Source: Gautieria morchelliformis
Taxonomy: Eukaryota > Basidiomycota > Agaricomycetes > Gomphales > Gomphaceae
Assembly: GCA_015179125.1 (NCBI GenBank)
Contig: WHVA01000591.1
Coordinates: 1-64,000, forward strand
Direction of reading: 5' to 3'
DNA length: 64,000 nt
A model generated the notes under the pieces. It made no database searches, was not told the origin of the DNA, and worked only from the letters and a program-made list of their open reading frames with translations. Position numbers and translations under genes: made by a program. Each line of letters starts with the position of its first letter. Position 1 is the first letter of the stretch. Positions 35,430 through 46,649 of the stretch are shown in pieces.

Positions 35430-36010
35430 TAGATATCTTTTAAAATATCAACCATAAGTGAATTCATAGCCCATCATTTTGAGCAATCTGTATATTATGG
35501 ATATCCTAAATTTTTTTGAATGTTCTGATTTTTTTAAAATAGTTTGTGTGTATGTGCTGAAACATAATGTGTATTGAGATAACAGAGCAATTTCAGATAG
35601 GATTTGGATGACTATATGTTAAAAGTATATATGAAGGTTGTTAGATGTACGATGATAGAATGTAGAGGCAGGTATGGACCATATGACTATATGTTAGAAG
35701 TATATATGAAGTTTGTTAGATGTACAATGACAGAACGTAGAAGCAAGTATGGACAATAACTGTACTATATTATTATATATGGTTGATAGATCTGATTAGA
35801 AGGTATGTTTAAAATAATATGCATGTATAGTAGGAAGATATATAACTATTGATGTTTAGACAATAGGCTATGCACCGTTTCCTGGGGCAGCTGCAGACTA
35901 TGAGAAAGAACTTTAGAGGTAGGATTAAGCATGCCTTACAGGTTCTGGCAACTGTCTCAATTGTGATATATTTTATGAAATATAGATTAGGTAAGCTATA
36001 TATACATATA
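35430..36010. repeat. AT-rich insert with a 75-bp tandem duplication
   Basis: Interrupts the gag remnant. A unit that includes GACTATATGTTAAAAGTATA and GTTAGATGTACGATGA occurs at about 35609-35683 and again at 35684-35758 with a few changes. Origin unknown; the ends were not resolved. Confidence 0.6.
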
Positions 36011-36011
36011 T

Positions 36012-36247
36012 ATGATAACTATAAACTGCCCTTGGGCAGATTTCGAGAAGGAATTTGTCAACCAGTTCTGCCTGAGGAACAAGAAGCTTGCCGCCCTCAC
36101 CAAGCTCAAAGGAACCAGCTGGCACCAGTCCAAAGACCTGATCGACAATTACATTGACATGTTATCAACCTGGCGGAGTACATTGATGACAAGATGAAGG
36201 TCATCATCAAGCTCTGTTGATGACTGGATCCAGGACTGCAGAACAAG
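36012..36247 (+). pseudogene. gypsy gag remnant, first part
   Basis: Reads WADFEKEFVNQFCLRNK followed by LTKLKGTSWHQSKDLIDNYID, typical of the retrotransposon gag capsid region, then LDPGLQNKV after a frame change. The solo LTR 36253-37494 interrupts it just after GGTCAC. Confidence 0.7.
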
Positions 36248-36252
36248 GTCAC

Positions 36253-37494
36253 TGTCATGACCCATATATTTCCCTTGCCCCGATGTCACTATTCCTCATC
36301 TCATCATTCCTCTTGCATCTTCGCCCAAGTTCGCCCAACCTTTCAACCACTCTTCCTCTACACTCTCTCCATTCGCTGTTCACCCCATTCTCCGAACGAC
36401 TATTCGCTGCTTGCATCATTCGCCAACAGGCACACCATCACACACGATCAATACCATTTACCCGGCGTGATGGTTCATCACTAGCCCCATCACCTTCTCA
36501 ATCCAACCCCTTTAGGTGTTCATATGGCCAGAATGCATTGGCGGGATGTTCTACCTGTAGGTTGTGTGGGATCAACCCAGCAGATGAAGAGTCCGTGCAG
36601 GGTGGTGTATATGCGGGTCCCAAGGTGTATTTCCGTACATAGGTGCCTTCGCCCCCTTTCCTCTCCGTTGTTTCATGTTCGCACCCTTCTTTCGTTCTAT
36701 TGTATGTTTATTCCATCTATCTGTATCATGACTGCGCACCCCTATCCAACCCTGACTCATGATGGCCTCTTTCCTATTTGCTGTTACCATATGAGTATTC
36801 GGTATAAGTAGTTTACATTCGCATGTATATTCCTCAGTTCAATTCCACATGTCTTGATTGCATACTGATGGGTGGCAATTGCTTTACCCAGGAGCTAGCC
36901 TCTCTCAACATCCTGTTGAATCTTCCCTGCCAGTCTTTTCCCAAGCTGGCATTCTCTCTCAATGCGGTTTTGCACCTTCTGTACCTCTGCATCCCAATCT
37001 GCATGAACACAGAGCCACACCCCAACAATTGTGCAATATACCAACGTGACAGTCAGACCAACCCATAGGCCAAGGATCTTCATATCATGCTTGTGATTGT
37101 CGTCTTGAGCCTTCTCTTGTAGATTTCTATCTTTGACCAGAAGAAGACTCAGGCATCACTGGTGAGTTCTCATACTCCATCTTCATTACCTTAGCCTCCG
37201 AATTATTTCCTCTGCTGTCGGCGAAGGGCTCCGAAGGAGTACATTCACCGGTGAAAGGATTGTCGCCACTTAGACAACCTTTCCGTGACACCTTGCACGT
37301 TACATCGTCAAGTGCCACGGGCTATTTTGCTACGACTGTAGATTGGGCATGCTCCGTTCGAGTAGCCCTCTTATTTTGTGAACATTTATTGGTTCATCCT
37401 CTTCACCGAACGGCATACTTATTTGCACAAGTCATTCGGGCATTTGCTGTGTTTACTAATACACGATGTTAACGCCTAAAAACCAATCTTGACA
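36253..37494 (+). mobile_element. Solo LTR (1242 bp, family A) inside gag
   Basis: Starts TGTCATGACCC and ends CAATCTTGACA, flanked by the target duplication GTCAC (36248-36252 and 37495-37499). Excising it joins the gag reading QNKVT to LLRDGTPDFNDPREW. A second copy of the same family is at 38401-41499. Confidence 0.85.
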
Positions 37495-37499
37495 GTCAC

Positions 37500-38395
37500 C
37501 CTGCTCAGGGATGGCACACCAGACTTCAATGACCCCAGAGAATGGCACAAGGCAACTTGGAAGGTATCCTGAAACTGGGATGCAAATGAAACATTCCTAG
37601 AGATGAGCTGAGACACCACCAGACCCACCTGCACCACTGGCATTTTCCTGAAGGCAGCAGTCACCCCAGTGCTCAATTCCAAAGCCTCATTCCATACTCC
37701 CAAGCAACACAGCACCTCCAAAGGACAGTCCAGCCCTGATGGATGTGGACCACACATGCAAAAATGGCCACACCTCAGTGACTTACCACTGGTGTCACAA
37801 GCTGGCACATTATGCTTGGGAGTGCCCACAAGCCTTTGATGTCTACACCATGACCCTTGAAGAAAGGCTAGAGATGATTCCTGAGCTCCTCACTCTGGCT
37901 GATGTAATTTGAGTCAGCCTTGAAGCAGGAGAGGTGTCCAATGCCCGAGAGGAGGCAGAAGCCAAGGGGAAATGCCGATGACAGATTTTGTGAACCACAC
38001 TGGGTGAAAAGTGTGCCCCGTTGCCTGTACATGACCAATTTTCTTGCCTTGAAGTTGAGAATGAAACACCCCCACTACCTCATCTTTATCAGAAGGTTTG
38101 GTTAAAGCCAGACAAAACCACATCCCAATTTCCCGAATGTGCATGCCCTGACCCCAAGCCTTTGAATGAAGGGTGCCAAGACAGTGCATCATTGGCTGAG
38201 TTAGTGCCACAAACTCCCTGGTGGTCAAGGTGGAGATCCAGCAGGGAGGTTAAATCCAGGCCTGCCTTGATTGACTGTGGGGCCACCGGGATGTTTATAG
38301 ACTGCACATATGTCAAAAGGAACTGCCTCACCACACAGAAGCTCTAGTGCCTGATCCTGGTGTGCAACATCAATGGCAGGCCAAATGCCTTGGGG
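37500..38395 (+). pseudogene. gypsy gag 3' part, zinc knuckle and protease remnant
   Basis: After the LTR, gag continues (LLRDGTPDFNDPREWHKATW), followed by a zinc knuckle whose first Cys is lost (YHWCHKLAHYAWECPQAFD), then a linker and the aspartic protease ALIDCGATGMFIDCTYVK with D-C-G-A-T-G at the active site. Stops and frame changes show decay. The protease is cut by the next solo LTR after NALGAI. Confidence 0.75.
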
Positions 38396-38400
38396 GCAAT

Positions 38401-41400
38401 TGTCATGACGCGTTTATTTCCTATACCCAGTCACTCTATCCTCTCATTCCTCACTCGACCTCTATGCTCACTCCGATTGCCCTTCGCCCAGTTCAGCGAT
38501 TGGTCTTCGCTGTTCGCGTCATTCGTCATAGCCACGCTGTCAAAGCATGATCGACGCCCTTTGACCGGCTTGGTGGTTCATCAGTGACCCTATCACCTCC
38601 TCGGCTCAAACCCCTTTCGATGTTCCTATGGTCGGATTGGCACAACTCGTGTATTTCCTGCACCCAGCTATCCCTGTTTCCCCTTTCACCACTCCTCCTC
38701 CGTGTTTGCTCAGTTTCACCCCTCCCTTTGACCACGCCTCCCTTATGTCCTCTCCATTCGCCCTTCGCCACATTTGCCGAACGACCATTCGCTGCTTGCA
38801 TCATTCGCCAGCAGGCACGCCATCAAATGCGATCGACATCCTCTACCCGGCGTGATGGTCCATCATGTTATTAATGGTGAAGATGGCTGTAGAGCAAGAT
38901 CCGAAGCTGTACTTCAGGTCCCCTGACTGAGATGTGAGCACCGTGTGGGAACCGTTGCTAACAAAAAGCCTCATGAAAAAAGGATAAAAATTGCGTTAAA
39001 ACCTTGTTTTCCCAGCTGATAGTAGCTAATATACGTGGCTATTGTTGGGAGAATTCTGTTCAAATATTCCTTCAGTTTCCTTTTATTTTTTCGCCATTTA
39101 ACTTGGCTTCCCTGGCTCAAAAACTCCTTATTCTGTCAGGCAGAGTTATGAACCCATGCAGGTCCACAACTCTGCCACAGCCGCTCAGTTTCAAACTCCG
39201 ACCAGAGCTCCCCACGAACCGTGAACTCGGAGTTGCAGGTACTCAAGCACCTACAACTCTGGTACCTTGGCTCACTCAAACTTAGCCGCTGAGACTGAAT
39301 GTGTCCTCTACCGCTTACACAAGCCTGTGCAATTCAAACCCAGCTGGCACATGACTTGCATCATAGCAACCATGGCTGTGCAAGGCTGCATACAAAGTCA
39401 CACAAAGATGTACAAAGCCAAAACTAGGGTGCAGGTTTGACAAAGCCTATTGGAGGAATGAATCCTCCAAATGCAACGCTACGACACCAAATAGGTCCCT
39501 TGATGTCATAGCGGCTGTGTAGGGCTGTGCAGGGCAGTGCAAGGCTGTGTATGGCTGTGAAAGGCTGTGCAAACCAGGGAAGGTGATTGGCTATCTATTT
39601 CCAATTTCTTTGCACAAACACACCGCAATAGGTATGAGGGTGTGTTTCAGCAGTGCAAATATTTACATATGACATCACTCACCTAATAGATAGAAGAACT
39701 CCATTTTATGTAATCCTGTGTATTTTATAATATAAAAGGAGGCCATTCTGACCTCTTTGAATCATTCCAGCAATCTAACATCTTCTATCCACGTGACCTC
39801 ATGTGACTTGCATCTTACTAAGCTGCTAATCCCAGCTAGGTTTATTCACTTACTTTAGTGTCTAATTCCTTGTTAAGTAGTTACTTCACTGCTTAGCCAC
39901 TTGGACTAATCCTCCGGGTGTAATTCTACAGAGTGAGTCTGTCAATTGATAGATAGTCTTGCCATTCGCACTCCAATACCCGAGACGATCTGATTAGTCG
40001 ATTTTCCTGATTAGAGACTTTCACAAGTCACTTCTAAAACTTGTTCATCCCTCGTTTTATTGCTGTGCGCTGGTAGATTATCAGGGCAGTCCATTTATAA
40101 ACTCACCTGCTAAGTACATTCCTTTATATTTTGGAATACGCTTGGACCCCGATAGTGTCCTTGAACCTACATTCTTGTAGTTTATTGTTCAGTGCTGCTA
40201 AAAAACGTATTGCCTTCCATCCGTATTAACTTGGACTAGTTTTTACGTGGATTGCAACCAAGGTACAAATATTAAATTATTTCCAGAGTTGTGCTGCAGC
40301 ATTGTTTAATATTCTTTGAGTCTCGTAAATGACATGTTCTGATAGATTGAAGGGTTCCAAAACACCGGTGCATGATAATGTGCCGGTGGCACCTGATTGT
40401 CCCACGAACCTTCTACATATCTTCATAGCGCCACTACCAGTTAAATAGTTAGTATTATATGTAGAATACTTCAGGCAGTCAATCTCCAATCTTGAGCTAT
40501 TGTTCTGGCCCACTGAGGCCAGTGATATCCTTGACTCGAAGGTGTTATGAGTGGGTGTATCTGTCGTTGTCACTGCACGCGGTGTTAGCGCAAACAACCG
40601 TAGTTGTGTTCTCACTCCTGTCTTCTTTATGACTTTCCACAAACCTCACAATTCCCATCGCATACGCAACCCATCCTACGCGGCTTTTAACACATCACTG
40701 GCCCCATCATCTACCTAATGCAGCCCCTTTAGGTGTTCATATGGCTGGGATGCATTCGCGGGACATCCCACCTGTAGGTCATGTGGGATCAACCCAGCAG
40801 ACGAAGAGTCTGTGCAGAGTGGTGCATATGCAGGTCCTGAGGCGTGTTTTCGTACATAGGTGCCTTCACCCTCTTTCCTCTCCATTGTTTCATGTTCGCA
40901 CTCCTCTTCCATGCTATTGTATGTTTATTTCATCTATTTGTATCATGACTGCGCACCCCTATCCAACCCTGACTCATGACGGCGTCTTTCCTATTCGCTG
41001 TTGCCATACGAGCATTCCATATAAGTAGTTTACATTTACATGTATATTCCCCAGTTCAACTATCATATGTCCATCTTGTGCAAAACTTGACCTCGCTGTG
41101 ACTGTTGTCTTGAGCCTTCTCCTGTAGATTTCTATCTTTGACCAGAGGAAGACTTAAGCATCACTGGTGAGTTTTCATACTTTATCTTCGTTACCTTAGC
41201 CTTCGAACTATTATCTGTGCTGTCAGAGAAGGGCTCTGAAGGAGCACCTTCACCAGCAAAAGGATTGTTGCTACTTAGACAACCTTTCTGGGACACCTTG
41301 CACGTTACATCATCAAGTGCCACAGGCTATTTCGCTACGACTGTAGATAGGGTGAGCCTTGATCGGGCAACCCTCTTATCTTCTGAACATTTATTGGTTC

Positions 41401-41499
41401 ACCCTCTTTGCCGAATGGCATACTTATTCGCACAAGTTATTCGGGCATTCACTGTGTTCACTAATACATGATATTAACGCCTAAAACCCAATTTTGACA
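38401..41499 (+). mobile_element. Solo LTR (family A) inside the protease, itself split by another element
   Basis: Starts TGTCATGACGC and ends CCAATTTTGACA; the target duplication GCAAT flanks it (38396-38400 and 41500-41504). Without the nested element (38866-40692 plus 5 bases) it is about 1267 bp, close to the 1242 bp of its sister at 36253. Its 5' part has an extra partial internal duplication (CCTTTCACCACTCC... region, 38640-38760). Removing it joins protease NALGAI to AITKFMDAILRF. Confidence 0.8.
38866..40692. mobile_element. TG...CA element (1827 bp), solo LTR or similar, nested in the solo LTR
   Basis: Starts TGTTATTAATGG and ends GGCTTTTAACA; CATCA flanks both ends (38861-38865 and 40693-40697), so it behaves as an LTR-type insertion. 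A TATA-like stretch (ATAATATAAAAGG, about 39727-39740) precedes a plausible start region. A run of 10-base GGCTGTGCAA-like units lies at 39513-39575. No coding sequence or internal LTR pair was found, so it is most likely a long solo LTR. Confidence 0.65.
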
Positions 41500-41504
41500 G
41501 CAAT

Positions 41505-41965
41505 CACCAAGTTCATGGATGCCATCCTTCGGTTTGTTGGAAAGGACCATGTTTGCGGTCACCACCCTCAGGAAGGAAGACATCATCCTTAGCTTTCGTT
41601 GGCTCTGATAACACCCCAGAGATCAACTGGCAGTCCAGCAATATCTCCATGGGCCACTCTCTGGACCAATGCCACACCTGCTGAGCCAAGGAACAGGAGG
41701 AGCAGAAAGAATGGAGGAGGGCTGAGCAGGAGGTTTGGACATGCCACTAACACACCTGATGGTTGTCGATGAAGCTGAAGGGGCAGATGGCGGGACCACC
41801 TGCTCTATGTGGCCCTCCCTGCTGAGCCTGCACCCGAGACCATCTAGAGTGAGAACCACTATATCCCAATGCCTTGCTGAGGCCTCCCAGAAGCATGCCA
41901 AGGCGGAGGTGAAAATCCCAGAGTACCTGCAGGCATACAAGGATGTCATAGGTAAGTACATGAAG
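41505..41965 (+). pseudogene. gypsy pol remnant between protease and RT
   Basis: Continues the protease frame (AITKFMDAILRFVGKDHV, then FAVTTLRKEDIILSFRWL) and the linker (SQCLAEASQKHAKAEVKIPEY and LQAYKDVIGK) that normally precedes reverse transcriptase. RT itself is not found; the sequence passes within about 60 bases to integrase. Confidence 0.65.
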
Positions 41966-42029
41966 TCCTGTGATGCACCAAGGCCCAAGGGTGGCCCCCA
42001 ATGTGTGAGCTTATCCCTCTCCCAGTTCT

Positions 42030-43636
42030 GGAGTCTTAGTGGACACATTCAGTGTCAACTTTATCATCTGGCTCCCAAAATACCATGGGTATGACACAGT
42101 CATGTGCATGGTAGATCTGATGAGTAAACAATCCCACTTCATCAATGATTACCACTGTGACGGCCCTTGGGGCAGCATGCCTGGTCCTCAGGAACATCTG
42201 GAAACTATGTGGGCTTCCTGTTATGTATCAAGATTTCCGCAAGTCAGAACTAGAAAGGACAACGGCTTCAACTTATGTGTTGTGCCCCCAATTAACTATC
42301 ATCCTAAGTCTTTCAGATCGTGAGTCGGAAGTTGGAAAGTGTTGCAGTAGGTGGAGGTTGGAAGTTGTGTCAAAGGCAGAAGGTGGAGAGGCAGAGATTC
42401 TGCAAACTCACTGTGCTAAGAACAGGAGATAGAGTGAAGGAAATCACGTATCGAAGGTGATTATATGATTGCAGAATAATGAGCATACATGAGGGGGTTT
42501 TATACTAAGAGCTGAGACAACAGGTAATGGGGTATTACTAAGCAAATTCCAGAAGAAGTGGAAGTCAGATAGATATACGGGGTAAGTAACTAATTGGGAA
42601 CAAAGAACTACAAGGGGGTGCAGGGTAGAGTCAAGAACAATGGCAAAAGAACAAGGGGACATAAAGCATATCTGACATAACAGAACAACGGGACTCCAGA
42701 GGGGATAGACATATGGTCTTGCTGTGCTGTGAGTTGAGTCCGGCGGGTCCAAGTAATAGAGTTGAAAGAAGAAAGCATATAACAAGGGGTGGGATTGTCG
42801 GAACTATTGGAATGTTGGAAAGGAAGCAGAACTGAGTGTCAGAAGTCAGAAATGCATGGTCATAACACTTCCACACCAAGTCATTTCCAACCAAGGTACC
42901 CAATTTATAGCTGAGTTCACCCAAGAACTGTACTGGATGCTTGGGATTAGGCTCACCATTTGTGAACAAGAGGCAGAACGACTGGCATGAACTCCTTCTG
43001 CTCATGGAGTTCCAGTACAATAACCATGTCCACTCTGCAATGCAGGAGACCTGGTTCATGCTTGAAACTGGCTTGCACCCCTGGATGGGTTTTGAACCCA
43101 ACCAGCCAAACTCCCAGATGGAGTCCATGAATGAGTTCTGAGACTGGATGGAAGCCTCACTCTTGGAAGCATGGTCAGCACTTGTCAAGATGAAAGATGA
43201 CATGGCTTGGTATTACAACCAACATCAAGTCCCTGCCCACCCCAGAGTACAATGTCAGCAACTGTACCTTCCTCGATGCAAGCAACATCTGGACCACTCA
43301 ACCCTCAGCTAAGCTTGCTCACTGATACCTCGGCCCCTTTGTAGTGATCCACAAGGTTGGGAGGAATGCACACCACCTCCAACTCCCTGCATCAATGGCC
43401 CAGCTGCACCCAGTATTCAATGTTGTGAAACTCCTCCCGGCCTCTGGAAATAGTTGATGGAGAGCAGCACTATGTGGTCAAAATTTCCTTGACAGCTGCT
43501 TCCCATGGGGCCACCTCCAATTCCTGATCAAGTGGGAAGGTTACAGGTATGAGGAAAACCCATGGATCTTGGAAGACAATGTCCATGCACTGGCCCAAGT
43601 GCATGAGTTCTACCAGACTCACCTGGGGGTACCATA
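42030..43636 (+). pseudogene. gypsy integrase and chromodomain remnant
   Basis: The integrase core reads DTFSVNFIIWLPKYHGYDTV at 42030-42140, stops at a solo LTR (42219-42867), then resumes QVISNQGTQFIAEFTQELYW and NDWHELLLLMEFQYNNHVHS. The C-terminus has HLQLPASMAQLHPVFNVVKL and a chromodomain (FLIKWEGYRYEENPWILEDN), which places the element among chromoviruses. Frame changes and stops are present. Confidence 0.75.
42219..42867. mobile_element. Solo LTR (649 bp) inside integrase
   Basis: Starts TGTTATGTATC and ends GGTCATAACA, with CTTCC on both sides (42214-42218 and 42868-42872). Removing it restores the integrase reading KLCGLP...QVISNQGTQF. No coding region. Confidence 0.8.
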
Positions 43637-43700
43637 AATGGATCTTTCAGACGATCCTGTCTCATGCTTTGAGAATGCAGCACTCTAGAGGGGGGGATGA

Positions 43701-44117
43701 TGTCAGGGAAACCCCCTTCCGAAGCCATTTTTGATCTTGGCTCCAGTCCTAGTCCAAGCACATCCCAAACCACTGAGCTGTCCTTGCATCCATCTCAATG
43801 CCAAGGCCAAGTTCCCAAGCCTTCAGCTTCAGCTTTGCTACACATTCCAGAATGGCATCAGGGTCATACACAATAGGCGATCACTGGAGAGGTCAGGGTT
43901 GATGCCACTTGCGAAGTGGGTGCCCCTAGCTGTGCACAGGGGTGTGATGTATATGTATATAGGTAGTTCGCTGGCGGTGAGGATCCTCAGCTTGTCCTCT
44001 TTGGATCCCTCTCTGCCAGGTGAGACTCATGTCATGTAGATAGTCCTGTATTCATACCTTCAGAGCCCTCTCTGCCAGGCCGCATGATTTCCACTGTTTT
44101 GGGGAGTTGCCCTTACA
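43701..44117 (+). repeat. 3' LTR of the chromovirus
   Basis: 417 bases from TGTCAGGGAAACC to GCCCTTACA, followed by the target duplication CTTAT. A related copy starts at 45775. Confidence 0.8.
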
Positions 44118-44122
44118 CTTAT

Positions 44123-44709
44123 AGTAGAAAACTCTCTCTAGAGCACTGGTTGCAAAATCAACTGACTTCAAATTGAATGCTCTTCAAAAGCATCAATTTT
44201 AGCAACCCATTCTCACATCCTAATGTCCTCCACTTACCATGCACTTGCCATACACTGTGGAAGTTTTGGACTGTCTGGCAGCAATTGAGTAAGAGTTGAT
44301 GAGTGAGAGGCAGGAGAAACCAGAGATGGAGATGAGATTTAATACCCTGCAGGCCATGACCATGGGGCTGATGGCTGGGCTTCCCAGTTCTTTCGCACAG
44401 CTTCAAAGTGAATCACTGAGCCTGTGAAGCCCTGCCAGAATGATGGTAACCATGCCAATGGCTGCAACTTCATCCAGTTGTGTAGCCTCTACCCCCAGCA
44501 ACATCATTTCAGATTGAGGAAAGCACTTCATTTCCCAATTCTGGACCTGACTGACCCTAGATGCTGTGTACCATGTGAGCCACTTCACTTCTGACATTGT
44601 TCCAAAAGCAGGGGTGTGGGAGTGGAGCAGAGTTGGTGAAGTGGGCAGAGCTGGCACACATGCTTCCAGAAGCAGGAGCAGAGTTGGGAGTGGAGCAAGC
44701 AGAACTTAG
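44123..44709. other. No gene recognised
   Basis: Short open frames only; G-rich repeats such as GCAGGAGCAGAGTTGGGAGTGGAGC near 44670-44700 (quoted in part: GAGTTGGGAGTGGAGC). Probably old repeat DNA. Confidence 0.35.
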
Positions 44710-44717
44710 AGTGGTGT

Positions 44718-45285
44718 CTAGGGCTGCACACCGTGCCATACAACCACGGATGTATGGTGTCGTATTACGGCCATGGCACCTGTACCATCAAGGGTCTGTG
44801 TGCGCTGCTGACGGTATGGTATATGGTACGGGTTGACGCCATATGATACCATAAAAATATGGCCGTGTACGGCATATACGGCATGCATTTGGAAAAACCT
44901 GAAAACCTTGTAGCCGAGCCCAAAATACATCGGCCGACGAGCACTACCACTGGTAGGCAGGCCATTTACGTGGCACTCATGCTCCCGTTCACCCCCTGCT
45001 GACATTCTGCCACGCGCGCACACACTGTAGGGAGTGGCTGGGTGTGATATTATCAATATAGTTTTGCCGCCGGTCGTATGCAGTAAGGAAGCTGGTGAGT
45101 GGTCTAAGTTTAGGCCAAGCTATAATAGATCAGCCCGTCAACCATAATACAGACGGTACAGTACCCATACTGTACCATCAGAGGGTGTGAGGTATTGATT
45201 ATACGGACGGTATATGGCCTGCCGTATCCGTAAACTTACCGTGGATTATACAGCCGTAGCCATAATATAGATGGTGTGCAGCCCT
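44718..45285. mobile_element. hAT-like non-autonomous DNA element (~568 bp)
   Basis: Terminal inverted repeats CTAGGGCTGCACACC / GGTGTGCAGCCCT(AG) flanked by 8-base imperfect target duplications AGTGGTGT (44710-44717) and AGTGGTTT (45286-45293). The inside has many subterminal copies of an ACGGTATGG/CCATACCGT-like motif in both orientations and no open frame for a transposase. Length of the duplication and the end sequence fit hAT; one mismatch in the duplication suggests some age. Confidence 0.65.
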
Positions 45286-45293
45286 AGTGGTTT

Positions 45294-45774
45294 CAGATCA
45301 GAGTTTCCGGTGGTGAGCTTGTAGGTCTTCATTTCATACTTGTGATTTGTGTGGCACTTCCTGAATAAAAGTGCATATTTCTTGCTCCCTCTAACACATT
45401 TCTTCCTAGCACTTGTGATCTCTGCATGGAAGTCAGGCTCTGTAGCAACATTACTATCAGGTACCCAGAGTTTGAAAATACACTTGCATCTGACTGTGAC
45501 ATGTGGCACCTCATAATTACCTCTTGTCAGCTTACTGCCTCATCATTCAGCAGTTTAGCTACAAAATGAACCACTTTTCATGAAAATTGAATAAGATTTG
45601 AGCTCTGCAGAAATAACCTCCTGGTACCCAATAGCAAGATATTTAGTGACCAGTTCAACTGTTTGGCAACCAGTTGAGTCATAAATTCACCATCTCAACG
45701 TAACTGGTGATCAGTTCACTGACTGGGTCTTGACCAAACCAAGAATCACCAGTTCTCGACTGGTCATGAATGGC
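45294..45774. other. No gene; cluster of ACCAGTT/AACTGGT motifs
   Basis: Between about 45650 and 45770 the hexamer CCAGTT or its complement AACTGG/ACTGGT occurs about eight times, some in inverted pairs. Meaning unknown. Confidence 0.4.
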
Positions 45775-46649
45775 TGTCAGAGGAACCCCCTCCTGAGGAT
45801 ATTTCCAGCCTTGGCTTCGGTCCCAACCTGAGGTCTGGACCCAACCCGAGCACATCCTGAGGGCCAAGCCAAGTTCCCCGACCTTCGGCTTCAGGAATTA
45901 TCCTGGGATGGTGCCACTGCAAAAAGGATGAAATTCTCAATTTGGAAATATGTGATGAAAATACATTCTTTACATTTAGTACACATGGTTCTCAAAATTG
46001 CCCATACATGTCAAAAACTTTTTGTTCCATGTATACCCTGTGTGAATGTTGCCTGGTCTCTAGAACATTCCAGAAAACATAAAGTTTTCCAAAACACTCT
46101 AATACATACATGGACAAAAGGTTTTTGACATGTATGGGCAATTTTGAGAACCATGTGTGTACTAAATGTAAAGAATGTGTTTTCATCATGTATTGAGAAT
46201 TTCATCCTTTTCTCAGTGTGCCAAGGCATGGGTTGAGCCATATATGTTAGGTGAGTGCCCTGGAGGCTCAGACTTGTGTCAGAGTGGAGCCGGCCTCCCT
46301 GACTTCAATCAGGGATGCAAGCTATATAGGTAGTTTGCCGGCAGCAGAGATCCTTAGCTTTTCCTCTTTGGATCCTCCTCTGCCAGGTGAGTTGTATGTC
46401 ACATGTTTGAGTTAGGGCGAGCTCACTGTTGCTTAGTCATGACCATAGGGTATATGAGTCTGAGCTACCTGTCCTGTACCTTATGTGTTTACTTTAGAGC
46501 CACCATAGTGCTCAGTAAACATGACTCTTTGCCATTGTCTTACCTTGAGTCCCGAGCTAATTCCAACATCACATAGATAGCTCTTATTCATACTCTGGAT
46601 CCTCCTCTGCCAGACTGCATGACTTCTGCTGTCTAGGGAGAGTTGTACA
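45775..46649 (+). repeat. Third copy of the chromovirus LTR family (solo)
   Basis: Starts TGTCAGAGGAACCCCC, shares AAGCCAAGTTCCC, TATATAGGTAGTTTGCCGGC, CTCTTTGGATCC and CTCTGCCAG with 43701-44117, and ends about GAGTTGTACA. It is longer because a foldback element (45922-46211) lies inside. I could not find a matching target duplication. Confidence 0.6.
45922..46211. mobile_element. Foldback/MITE-like element with ~95-bp inverted arms
   Basis: The left arm (from AAAAGGATGAAATTCTCAA, about 45922-46020) and the right arm (to GAGAATTTCATCCTTTT, about 46115-46211) are reverse complements with a few mismatches, including CCCATACATGTCAAAAAC / GTTTTTGACATGTATGGG. About 95 bases of loop separate them. 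No coding capacity. Confidence 0.8.

Larger units (their letters stand above)
33681..44117 (+). mobile_element. Decayed Ty3/gypsy chromovirus, 10.4 kb, with nested insertions
   Basis: The 5' LTR starts TGTGAGAGGAACC at 33681 and the 3' LTR (43701-44117) starts TGTCAGGGAAACC and ends GCCCTTACA. CTTAT flanks both ends (33676-33680 and 44118-44122) as target duplication. Pieces of the usual order survive out of frame and with stops: gag, zinc knuckle, protease, integrase with H/D-type core, and a C-terminal chromodomain. A purine tract (AGAGGGGGGATGA) sits just before the 3' LTR. RT and RNase H are missing. Five further elements have inserted, four directly into it and one nested inside one of those. 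It is dead and old. Confidence 0.85.

Noticed and set aside
37914-38347. Independent small genes in the gypsy interior
   Set aside because: They match, in part, the gag zinc-knuckle, linker and protease order of the decayed chromovirus.
44710-45293. Regulatory cluster of ACGGTATGG motifs
   Set aside because: Terminal inverted repeats and flanking near-duplications explain them better as subterminal repeats of a transposon.
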